This document shows, piece by piece, positions 25,324 through 39,860 of a DNA stretch of 64,000 nt (positions are counted from its first letter, which is position 1; each line of letters opens with the position of its first letter). The stretch is from Rhizomys pruinosus. Lineage: Eukaryota; Chordata; Mammalia; Rodentia; Spalacidae. A program made the position numbers and the translations under genes. The notes under the pieces are model-generated. The model was given only the letters and a program-made list of their open reading frames with translations. It was not told where the DNA came from and searched no databases. The stretch covers positions 4,091,723 through 4,155,722 of the forward strand of contig VZQC01006589.1 in the NCBI GenBank assembly GCA_009823505.1. Direction: 5' to 3'.

Positions 25324-25340
25324 GACCAAAAAAAATGGTC
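25324..25340. other. Hinge of the inverted repeat
   Basis: The word gacca, seven A, then tggtc lies at the exact turning point. The B1 on the left ends in 'aaaagacc' and its reverse complement restarts at once as 'ggtctttcgagac'. There is no loop or spacer, as expected when a read switches to the complementary strand of the same molecule. Confidence 0.85.
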
Positions 25341-27654
25341 TTTCGAGACAAGAGGTCTCTCTGTAGCCCCACTTTCCTTGAACTCCCTCTGTTAACCAGC
25401 TGGCCTTGAACTCACAAAGAACTGCCTGCCTCTGCCTCCCCCCCAAGTGCTCGGATTAAAGGCGTGCGCCACCATGCCCAGCAGTAGTACACACTTTTAA
25501 CCATCTCTCCAGTTCTTCAACTCTATGAGTCCCATGTTTATGGCTGGTTATAAGATTCTGAGAATGGAATGAGGAGATGCTAGAGGTAATTGTAAAATTT
25601 GACCTTTTTGATAATGTTAATGTTTCTGGCTCTCTGTCAGATGTAATTGTTTTCTGGTGGGTTGCTTCATTAATCTTGTACAAGAGGATGTGAATAGCTT
25701 GTGTGCAGTGACCACACCATTTTGCTTGTTTTGTTTATTTATTTATTTATTTATTTTTGATATTTTTGAGACAGCGTTCTCCTGTAGCCGCAGCTGTCCT
25801 GGAACTCCCTCTGTAGACCAGGCTGGCCTTAAACTCACAAAGATCCGCCTGCCTCTCGCTCCCAGAGTGCTAGGATTAAGGTGTAGCACCCACCACACCC
25901 GGCTTAAAACCACACCATTTTATATAAGGGGCTTAACATCGGGGGATTTGGGGATCCTGGGTCTTAGAGCTAATCTGTTGCTACCAAAGGATGTTTATAT
26001 GTAGTTCCATAGTGTGTGGTCATATTTGAGAGCCCAATGGTTATATTTGAGGGCTCATCAGAAAAAGGTAAGTTAAGTCCCCTGAACCCACCGTGTAAAG
26101 GAGAGAACCAACTCTGCAGGTTGTCTTTTGATGCCACGCACATACACACACACACACCACAAATATAGTAAAAAATTTAAAGGCATATTTGAGAAAACAC
26201 ATAAATTGAGGAAACATTGTAAGCAGATATCATAGCCAGTGTAAAAGTACTAAGATGGGACATGTCTGAGGAATAGCAGGAGCCAGTTGGCTGGCATGGA
26301 ATAAGGAGCTTAGTAGAGACTGAGTTGTGGAGGTGGGGGCAGACTACGTGATGGCACTAGAATAAGTCAGATTATAGGGGCGATTGTAAGCTCTTTGCTT
26401 TCTACTTTGCATGAGATGGAAAGCTACTACCAGGTTGGTTTGGTTTGGTTCGTTGAGACAGGCCCTTACTGTGTAGCCCAAGCTGGCTTTCAAGCTTATG
26501 ATCCTCCTGCCCCAGCCTTTTGAGTGCAAGGTTTTGATTAGAGGAACAACTTTCTGTGATACACAAACTTTATTTTTGAGTTGTTATTTTCTTGTAATTT
26601 AAACTTCAAGACAAACTGGAGAATAGAACTAGGAATTCTTGTAGACTATCATCTATATTAGCCCTTTTAATTTTGCCTCATTTGCTGTAAAGATTATATA
26701 TTACGTACTGTTACATATTATTTAATGTTTATTTGCTCATCTCTCCAGTCCTTCTTTTTATGTACCTACATTTTTTATGAACCATTTGGAAGTAAATTAG
26801 AAACATCGTGTATTTTTACTTCTGATTACCTTAGTGTAATGTCTTAAGTGCATTGTCTTACATAATTGTAATGCAGTTATCAAAATCAGGAAACTTTGCA
26901 CTGATATAGTACTGTTTTCTAATATCCATCTGTATTTTAGTTTTTTTTTGGGGGTAAGGGAAAATTGGGTGTTTTTGAGACAGGTTGTTCCCTGTAGCCC
27001 CAGCTGGGCCTGGAACTCATCGTATAGACCAGGCTGGCCTGGAACTCACAACACTTCCACTGCTCTTGCCTTCCTGTAGTGCTGGGATTTAAAAGGCATG
27101 TGCACCATGCCCAGCTTATTTATTATTTTTAATTTATTGTGTATGAGGTGTATTGCCTGCCATGCTAAGTGCATCTGGGTCATACAATGCTGGAGATGTC
27201 AGAAGAGGGCAAACAGATTCCTCTTGGAAACGTGGAGTTATGGACAGTTGTTAGCTTGCCCGTAGGTGCTAGGATTGAACTCTGCTGTCTCCTCTGACAA
27301 ACAGCATCCATGTTCTTAACTGCTGAGCCATCTCTCAAGCTACTTGTTTATTTAATTCTTTTTTTATGTGTTTGAGTGTATTGCCTGCATATGTATAATG
27401 CACCTGTGTCATTTAGTACCCTTGGGGTCAAGTAAGGTTTTCTTTTCTCTTTTTGAGACAGCTCACTATGTAAGCCCAGGGCATTCTTTTAGTCCTGTCT
27501 CTGCCTCTTAGCATCAGGAGTTCAACACATCCCTGCCGGATGACATGAGTGATAGGTGGGGCTAGTGGAGTAAAGGAAGCAGGAGGCGTAATAACCCCAC
27601 AAGGTTCTAACTGGCTTTATTCCACAGTTTTGCAGCAGATTTTTTTTTCTTTTT

Positions 27655-27790
27655 TTTTTTTTTTTTTCTTTTGGTCTTCGTAGGACAGGGTCTCCCTGCT
27701 AGCCCCAGCTAGCCTGGAACTCACTCTGTAGACCAGGCTGGTCTTGAACTCACAAAATCCACCTGCCTCTGCAGCAGATTTTTAAGTTAG
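27655..27790 (-). repeat. B1 with target-site duplication, seen only in the noisy arm
   Basis: A minus-strand B1 with a T-run at its left is bounded on both sides by 'gcagcagattttt'. The intact target-site duplication shows this is a genuine genomic arrangement. The clean arm retains only the A-tail and one copy of the duplication, immediately after the N at 23,023. Confidence 0.75.
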
Positions 27791-28402
27791 AATAAAACAT
27801 TTACAGACAGGATTGAATAGGTGGAAGAGTGAGAAAGAATTGTTTTTAGAGTTGTTTTTAGAGCCAGAGCCTAGACTCTGGCAGGCCCAACAAACTAGGC
27901 TTGAGCACCAGTACCCAGTCGTGAGCATATGCAGGATACCAATCTGCTTAGCATACTAGGTGGAGCAAAAGAGGCAGGGCATGACCTGATTTTTGCTAGA
28001 ACGCACTCAGAAGTCATGAGTCGGCTAGCTTGTCAGCACACCCCTTTTCTGAATTCACCCCATGAGTTGGGATAATGTCTGGAGGTCTAGGATTGGCCCC
28101 TGGGAGGTGATGTCACACGATGTAGGGGCTGCCTGTCCCAGACCTATATAACTTGCCTGTTACATATAATAAATGGATTTCATGGATTTCCACCCTCTGA
28201 TGTGGTCCCAGGATCTTACTGCAGTATCCTCATGCCAGCCATACCCTCTTCAGCCTGTTCAACCATGGGATCAGTGGCCTTGCCCAACGGGGGACAAGTA
28301 ATAGTGAAAAGCTGAGAAAGGAGATTTATTCACTGTGGCCACATTGGGAACAGGAACTGAGAGGTCTCTAGTGACTCCCAAGTCTGTCTTTGGGGTCCTT
28401 TA

Positions 28403-28405
<3 letters not shown>
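27790..28405 (+). mobile_element. LTR-like sequence, seen only in the noisy arm
   Basis: About 600 bp of non-SINE sequence with a TATA-like 'ctatataac', an AATAAA signal shortly downstream and a run of CCA-rich sequence. This arrangement resembles a solo retroviral LTR. No coding region or primer-binding site was recognised and the family is not identified. It ends in a T-run shared with a neighbouring B2 tail. Confidence 0.4.
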
Positions 28406-28438
<33 letters not shown>

Positions 28439-31144
28439 TGTGTATGAGTGTATTGCGTTGAATGTAAATGTAAGTGTACCTGCATTGTGCAGTGCCCACG
28501 GAGGATAGAATAGGGTGTTAGATCCCCTGAACGGAAGGGCTGAATGGAATCTGGGTTCCTCTTTTGGAGAAGCAGCCAGTGCTGTTTAAACCACTGAGTC
28601 ATCTTTCCAGCCCTTAAATTTAGTGGGGTTTTTGTTTGTTTGTGTTTGGTTTTTTTGATGGACAGGGTCTCCCTTTTAGTCCAAACTGTCCTGGAGCTCG
28701 CTCTGCTAGACCAGTGGGGTAAGGTAAGAGCTGCTCCTCATTGACCCATCATCAACTGGACTCCATTCTGCCCTGCAAGGTGTTCTGACAGGTTCGGTTC
28801 TGCAGTCTTCCTGGGAGACAAGCTCCTCTGGCTGGCATCAGGGCTTCAGCCTTTCCCTTTCCCCAGCATTTCTCTTAGAGAATTTTTATTTGTGGGGGAG
28901 GTGGTCCATTGTTTCAATAATCTGACAGCATAAGCATTTAAAATATCTTCTCTTCTGCCGAGATGGTTACAGAGTAAGGGAGGACTTTATGATTTGGGGA
29001 CCTGAGAAACTAGAAAGATGGAATTGTCATTTGCTGAGATGAAGCTATGCTACTGGACACTTTGATCCATGCCTGCTGCTATCTCAGTTTCCCACCTTCC
29101 AAAAGGAACTAGGGAACAAATTAGTAAAGGAAATTCGATTTATTTACAGCTTGGCCAAGATAGATGTTATAAAGTGGACCCTAATTTCCTCCCTATTGCG
29201 CCTTTGGCAGTGTTGAAATTTATGACAAACATGACACCAAGGTCAGAAGACATGTAGAGTGTGAGACAGTGTAATGGGTCCTTTCCTAGGTGGGTAGACT
29301 GAACCTCAGATTGCCTCTATTGTTCACCTTCCCACTTGCAGCAAATTGTCTCCATTCTGGAAGAGCAGAGGACACAGGTGTCTCTTTTTTTTTTTTTTTT
29401 TGGTTCTTTTCTAAAACCAGGTCTCCCTGTAGCCCCAGCTGTCCTGCGAATTCACTTCTGGTAGACCAGGCTGGCCTTGAACTCACAAAGATCCAATGCT
29501 CTCCTCCCAAGTGTTAGGATTCAAAGGCTGTCGCACCACCACACCTGCTAGGTGTCTTCTCTTCGGATTTAAAGCACCTCCATTCTGCAGCTTCAACCCA
29601 TTCTCTCAGCATGAGACCATGGTTACAAAAGCACTTTGGGGATAGTGGAGGGAGCTCAGGTTTGGACACATTAAATTTGAGACATTGCTTACTGAACATC
29701 TAAGTGTAGATTATCAAGTTGGTAATTAGACCTAAGAGCCTGGGGCTCAGAAGAACAATCCAGGGAGGAGGCTTGTATTTGGGAAACATCATCCTAAGCA
29801 TTCATTTTTTTATTATAATCGTAGGTAGAGTGTACTGTCTGCAGTAGATTTGGCTCTCGTCTTGCAATGCACGTGGAGGTCAGAGAAGAGGGTCTCAGGA
29901 TTCCCCTGGTAAACTGGATTTCTCCTGAATTGGAGTCTACAGACAGTTCTTAGCGGCCATGTGGAGGTGCTGGGGATTGAAACCCAGGTCCTCTGCAAAA
30001 AGCAGTCAGTGCTCGTTAACCGCAGGCCATCTCTCCAGCCCTAGTCCTGGCATTTAAATTCAGGTGATTGAACATGGTTACTAACAGTGGGCTGGGATAG
30101 GATGGGGAGGAAGATTGAGGCAAAGGTCTCCAGTAACTACTATGGATGTAAGAGATCCAAGGAAGGTAAGGGGAGTGCTAGCAACTGAGGAACAGGTTTC
30201 CATAGTAACTACTGTGGATGTAAGAGATCCAAGGAAGGTAAGGGGAGTGCTAGCAACTGACTAACAGGTTTCCATAGTAACTACTGTTGGATGTAAGAGA
30301 TCCAAGGAAGGTAAGGGGAGTGCTAGCAACTGGCGAACAGGTTTCCATAATGTAAATGCTGGACACCTAGAACTTTGTACTTGCTGCATAATGCAGTTAT
30401 TAAATTCACTTTTTAAAAAAAACTTTTTAAAGTTCTTATTTATTTATTTGGTCTTTTTGAGACAGGGTTCTCCCTATTAGAAAAAAAAAAAAAAAACCCC
30501 AGCTTGTCCTGGAACTCACTCTGTAGGACCAGACTCTCGGCCTTGAACTCACCAAAGATCCGCCTGCTATGTCTGCCTCCCAAGTTGCTAGGATTAAAGG
30601 CTTGCAGCCACCACGCCCAGCTTAGTTAAATCACTTTTAATGATCTTTGAGATACAAAATGGCAGGGGAAGTTAAGGTGATTCAGGTGATAAAGAGTTTA
30701 CCAAGGGCACAAAAAGACATATAGGGAATAAAAAAAAAGAAAAAAGAAAAAGACGAAAGCAGGTTAGTTCCCTGGACCAGTTTCTAAGAGGGAACCAAGG
30801 CTGAAAGGGTAGAAGTCTTTTATAATTTTGGGGGTGGGTAGGGGATCATGAAGGACAGTGTTTACTTGCTCTTGTGAGCCATTTGTGTGAGCTCCATCCA
30901 TAAGCAGGGATTGCATTGTCTGGCTAACTAGTAAATTTAAGTATGAGTTGTTTTTGAGACTGGCCTTTTGTTCAGGTACCATGAGCCATTATGAGTTAGG
31001 CCCCAGATGTCTGTGTAAGGTACCATAAATGACAAGGGGTCAAGCTCTAAGTAGTTGTGGTCTGGTGGTAGAAGTAAGAGAGTTTTTCCTTTTTAGTTTT
31101 TGTCTTATCACTTATCCTTTTTTTCCTTTTTTTTTTTTTCCTAG

Positions 31145-31187
31145 CTGAGTTACGAAGTGTGACAAATTCTCATTCTGACCAGTCAAG
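31145..31187 (+). pseudogene. Duplicate KIF15 exon 2 on the wrong strand (fold-back copy)
   Basis: This is identical over 43 bp to exon 2 at 19,561-19,603, with its CTAG acceptor and GTAAGA donor, but on the plus strand. It cannot splice into KIF15 in this orientation. It should be treated as an assembly duplicate and not as an alternative exon. Confidence 0.9.
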
Positions 31188-31741
31188 GTAAGAAAAAGTT
31201 CTCGCTAATGTTCACGAAATAATTAGTGATATCATATTTACTAAGTTAAACTTTTTTTTTTTTTGTTCTTTTTGAGACAGTGGTCTCGACCTGTAGCCTC
31301 AGCTGTTCTGGAACGCACTCTGAAGACGCAGGCTGGCCTTTGAATTCACAAAGATCCACCTGCCTCTGCCTCCCTGAAGTGCTAGGAATTAAAAGGTGTG
31401 CACCACCAACACCCGGTCCCTAATTAACATTTAGTGTGGTTAAGAGACATTTGTTTCACACTTTCAGCTTGTCCTCAACTAGCTGGAAGTATGGGAGAAC
31501 TGTATACCTCCTCGTACCCTCCTCATTCCCAGGATAGAATATGGATTGAATTGCATAAGATCCCCTTGGAATAACTTACTTTATCATTAGTAGTAAGAGG
31601 GAAATGAGAGACAGTGTGTAGAGCTCCTTGAAATGGACTGCCTTTGATTTTTATCTGCAGTAAAGGTTAATGAAGGTGCCTATTAGAAAATACATTTGTA
31701 AAGAGTGTGAGTTTGTCAAAGCTTAATAGAGATATCTTCAG

Positions 31742-35382
<3,641 letters not shown>

Positions 35383-36130
35383 GTGTAAACATTTTGGACT
35401 TAATTTCCTTTGAAAGCAATGGGGTATTTTTAAAAATAATTTTTCCTGTCTTTTTTTTTTTTTTCTGGTCTTTTCGAGACAGGGTCTCCCTGTAGCCCCA
35501 GCTGTCCTGGAACTCACTCTGTAGACCAGGCTGGCCTTGAACTCACGAAGATCCGCCTGCCTCTGCCTCCCAAGTGCTAGGATTAAAGGCGTGTACCACC
35601 ACGCCCGGCCCTTTTCCTGTCTTTTTAAAAGCAATATTTTTTCTTGCTGGGCACAGTACCGCACTCCTCTATTCCCAGCACCTGAAAGTCAGAGGTAGAT
35701 GGATCTCTGTGAGTTCAAGGCCAGCTTGGTCTACATTGGCAGTTCCAGGCTAGCTGGGGAAAAAAAAAAAGGGAGACAAAAAAAAAGACAAAAAAAAAAA
35801 AAAAAAAAGCAGTAGTTTTCTGTAGTATGCTACAAGTTCATTACAGAAAACTTAGCAATTATAGAGAACAAATTGGTGAGCTAAAACATCCCCACCAGTG
35901 CCCCTCTGGCTGGAAATGCTAGACATTCATCGTCGTTAACATTTTGTTATCTCTCCTGCATGGGTTTGTATAAATGTAAATGATATTTTTAACAAAACTG
36001 ATGTTGTATTATATATGTTCTTTGTCCTGCATCTCACTTGGACTTAAATTGTTTTCCAGATCAATATATTTCAAAGATCTAAAATTAATAGTTTATAGAG
36101 AATTTTATAATAAACAGAACTGCTTTTTCT
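35383..36130 (+). other. Probable KIAA1143 3' untranslated region with two B1 SINEs
   Basis: After the stop, a minus-strand B1 (35,450-35,610) and a plus-strand B1 (35,645-35,810) interrupt otherwise single-copy sequence. An AATAAA signal at 36,109-36,114 is a candidate polyadenylation site; the real 3' end cannot be seen from sequence alone. Confidence 0.4.
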
Positions 36131-36184
36131 TCCTCATTAGTAGAACCCCACTTTGTATGAGAGCATGGTTAAAATACCTTCCAG

Positions 36185-36908
<724 letters not shown>

Positions 36909-36911
36909 TTA

Positions 36912-36975
36912 TTCATTTTGGCAGCACATACACTAAAATTAGAACAATGCAAAGATTACCATGGCCCCACCCTGT
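36912..36975 (+). pseudogene. U6 snRNA pseudogene fragment
   Basis: Words matching the 5' two-thirds of U6 are present in order: ttggcagcacatac, actaaaattagaacaatgca, agattaccatggcccc. The remaining 3' part of U6 is missing and unrelated sequence follows (gtgtattttatgcagg). It starts four bases after the TMA7 A-tail. There is no U6 promoter, so it is not a working snRNA gene. It may be a U6-mRNA chimeric retrocopy. Confidence 0.85.
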
Positions 36976-39180
36976 GTATTTTATGCAGGAAATCTTTTAA
37001 GTAATAAATGGTTACAGTGTCTTTTCATCTCAATTCAAACAACAGAAAGCCATGACTAATGAGATGGCTCAGGGTTTTAAGAATGGATAATGAGGGGCTG
37101 GAGAGATAGCCTAGCGGTTAAGAGCACCGATGCTCTTGCAGAGGACCCGGGTTCAATCCCCAGCACCCACATGGCGGCTAAGAACCGTCTGTAACTCCAA
37201 TTCCAGGAGAACTCCAGTTCCAGGGGAATCCGAGACCCTCTTCTGACCTCCGCGGCATTGCACGACACGGGTGCACAGACCTGCATGCAGACAATACATT
37301 CATACACATGCAAAAATAAATAATAAAAAAAATTAAAAAAAAAAAAAAAAGAATGGATAATGCTCTTGCAGAAGACCCAAGTTCAGTTCCCAGCACCCAC
37401 ATCATCTGGAGTTCCAAGGACTCTGACACCCTCTTCTATCCTTTGTAGCACTGCACTCATGTCCACACAGACATATAATTTAAAAATAAATTTAAAAAAA
37501 TAATTTAAAATCTTGTAAAAAATATATATATCACCAGCTAAGGATGGCCTTGTGGCTCCACTCATGTAAACTGGGATGCAAGTGAAAGCCTGTTTAATAA
37601 AACTGCTGTTTTTTTATGCAAATGGCAGCCATGGCAAGCATGAGCCTTTGCTATGACCTCTTCATTCCCCTTGGAGTGCTGTGAAATGAAGTCATGTTTT
37701 CACATAAGGAAGACAGTTACTTACTTGAGTATCATAGTGAAGAGACTGAAGTTTAAATCTTCATGTCAGATGCTAGCTTTGCATTGTTAACCTCTGAACT
37801 TTTGGGGGTTTTGAGACAAAATCTCAACTACTAGCCCAGGCTTTTCAGAAACTCAATATGTACACTAGACTGCATTGAATTTATAGTGATCTGCCTGCCT
37901 CAGCCTCCCAAGTGCTGGAATTCTAGGCCTGAGCTATTACGACTGGTTTTTCTGTTTTGTTTTCTCTGAACTTCATACATGAGAAGAATCAACACTTCTT
38001 TTTTTTTTTTTTTTTAATTTTTTTTTTTTTATTTATTTCCGTATGTGTATGAATGTATTGTTTGCATGCAAGTCTGTGCACCCGTGACGTGCAATGCCGC
38101 GGAGGTCAGAAGAGGGCGTCGGACTCCCCTGGAACTGGAGTTCTCCTGGAATTGGAGTTTCAGACGGTTTTCGGCCGCCATGTGGGTGCTGGGGATCGTA
38201 AAGCCTCTGGCAGGGGCCTAGGGAAATGATTCAGTGGGTAAAAGCACTTGCTATGCAAGCAGGAGGACCTGAGTTTGGATCTCCAGAATGCTTGTGAAAA
38301 GTTGGGCATGGCTGTGTGCCTCTGGAACCCCAATGCTGTGGGGTGGGGGTAGAGACAGAAGGGCTATTGGAACGTGCCACCATCCCCCATGTTCAGTGAG
38401 AGAGCCATCTCAAAGGAGTAAGGGAAAATGACATAGTAGGACACCCAGCATTCTGCAGCCTTGATGCATGCACACACACACACACACCAAAGGGTAACAG
38501 GCAAAAAAAAATTTTCCAAAGTGTCTATCATGTTAATGTTAAATACTTCCAACTGCAGTTGTGATACAATAAATAACTGGTCAAACACATTTATATAGAC
38601 ATCTCTAGATACTGGAGAATATTTCTGATGATTTCTTAAAATGAATTGCTGGGGGGCTGGAGAACCATCTTTAACTCCAGTTCCAGGGGCACCGACACCC
38701 TCTTCTAATCTCTGTGGCTTTTCAGGACATGGGTGCACAGACCTACATGCAAACAGTACATTCATACACATAAAAAAATTAAATTTAAAACAATGAGTTG
38801 CTGGAAACAGAAGTCAGAAGAGGAGCTAAGACCAAAGAAAAAAGTCAGGAACCAGAGAAGAGAAGCAGCATGCCTGCAAGAGTGCCAGGGAGCTGTGAAG
38901 TCTGGTTTTGGGTATTTTTGTTTGTTTGTTTGTTTGTTTTTTGCCTTTTTGAGATAGGGTCCCCTTATAGCCCCAGCTAGCCTGGAACTCATTCCATAGA
39001 CCAGGCTGGCCTTGAACTCACGGAGATCCGTCTGCCTCCCGAGTGCTAGGATTAAAGGCGTGCACCACCATGCCCAGCTTAAAGATGCTTCTTAGCTTCC
39101 ATGTGGGTGCTGGGAATCAAACCCAGGTCCTTTGCAAGAGCAGTCAGTGCTCTTAACTGCTGAGCCATCTCTTCAGCCCC
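36975..39180. repeat. Intergenic SINE cluster with a nested B2
   Basis: An older plus-strand B2 starting near 37,058 is split by a younger B2 (about 37,095-37,345); 'gaatggataatg' is duplicated on both sides, and the older copy resumes to about 37,500. Further copies: old B1 (-) 37,800-37,945; B2 (-) 38,010-38,200, truncated; ID/B4-like SINE (+) 38,215-38,500 ending in a CA repeat; deleted B2 (+) 38,650-38,785; B1 (-) 38,940-39,080; B2 (-) 39,085-39,178. Unique DNA at 37,505-37,795 shows no coding signal. Confidence 0.8.
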
Positions 39181-39860
39181 ACTGTGAAGTCTTTATGGCC
39201 AAGTATTTCAGACCCTGGACCAAGAGCTCTAACGCTGGCCTGACTTAAAGGATAAGGAATCTCCACTTCTAGGTGTGCAGAAGAACGTGTAACAGTGGAT
39301 GCTGTCAGGAGCTGGAAATTCTCATACGTGGGCCTGCCTGGAAACTGCCATGCTAGCTACAAACAATGCTTTCAGAATCCCAACATCCAGACCTACACAA
39401 GATCTGTAACAGTTGTGAGGAGAAGTTTAAGTCCTGATTCCTGACACCTGCAGCACAAGACAGCAAGACCACCTACTGCTGCCACTCACCCCTGCAAAGC
39501 ACTAACCAGAATAAAAGCTGCCAAAGACCAGAAGGTGAAGAGCTGCTTCCCCATCCATTATTTCTATCTGAGGAGAAAAAGGACCCTAGGTAGCTGACTG
39601 ATGACACAGGGAGGCAGAAAAAGGGACCCAAGGAATGGCTGGAGTTAGGATAAATTCTCAAGGGCATTCCTCTGGTAGCCTACTTTTTAGAACTAGCTTC
39701 TACTGCCTCCAACAAACTCCATCAAGTTAGTAATCTACCAAAGGATTAATCCATTGATTAAGTCACATTCCTTGTAATACAGTCACCTCTTAGCAACTGG
39801 ATTCACAAGCTAGGTGCCAAACCAACAAGTGAGCTTTCTGGAAAACACTTTAAAGCTGGG
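39180..39860. other. Unassigned single-copy-looking intergenic DNA
   Basis: No SINE, L1 or coding similarity recognised over about 680 bp. Base composition is even; an old unrecognised retroelement is possible. Confidence 0.4.

Larger units (their letters stand above)
19015..25332 (+). repeat. Left (clean) arm of a giant inverted repeat
   Basis: This 6.3-kb arm is repeated in reverse complement at 25,336-31,741. Checkpoints include KIF15 exon 2 (19,561-19,603 versus 31,145-31,187), a three-unit minisatellite (about 20,368 versus 30,130) and unique stretches at 19,766-19,984, 21,460-21,648 and 24,984-25,211, each mirrored with identical or near-identical translations. The arm is clean sequence and carries the gene in the expected orientation, so it is taken as the genuine locus, apart from the doubtful 22,273-23,023 segment. 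Confidence 0.93.
19604..25333. repeat. SINEs and unique DNA in KIF15 intron 1
   Basis: Plus-strand copies: B1 20,126-20,280; B2 20,668-20,925; B1 21,170-21,335; B1 3' fragment 22,000-22,080; B2 22,105-22,275; B2 22,329-22,560; B1 22,655-22,800 with flanking 'agtactattt'; B1/B2 pieces 23,140-23,340; B2 23,350-23,565; B1 23,565-23,730; SINE fragment 24,110-24,235; B1 24,766-24,950; B1 25,184-25,333. A B3-like minus copy with a GT repeat lies at 24,495-24,640. Unique stretches (19,604-20,125, 21,340-22,000, 23,740-24,100, 24,960-25,180) show no coding signal. Confidence 0.8.
25336..31741 (-). repeat. Right (noisy) arm of the inverted repeat; probable fold-back read patch
   Basis: This is the reverse complement of 19,015-25,332 with many scattered single-base indels, duplicated homopolymers and an inserted A-run near 30,480 within a B1. 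The mirror ends near 31,741, just before 'gaatcctc', a single N and an A-run at 31,749-31,767. Error density is much higher than in the left arm, which fits an uncorrected single-molecule read. Mirrored SINEs occur throughout (for example about 25,336-25,485, 25,740-25,905 and 31,250-31,420) and are not listed separately. Confidence 0.85.

Noticed and set aside
19015..31741. A genuine biological palindrome or new inverted-duplication element
   Set aside because: Provisionally rejected: zero spacer, one-sided indel noise and the seam at an N favour a fold-back read; only independent reads could revive it.
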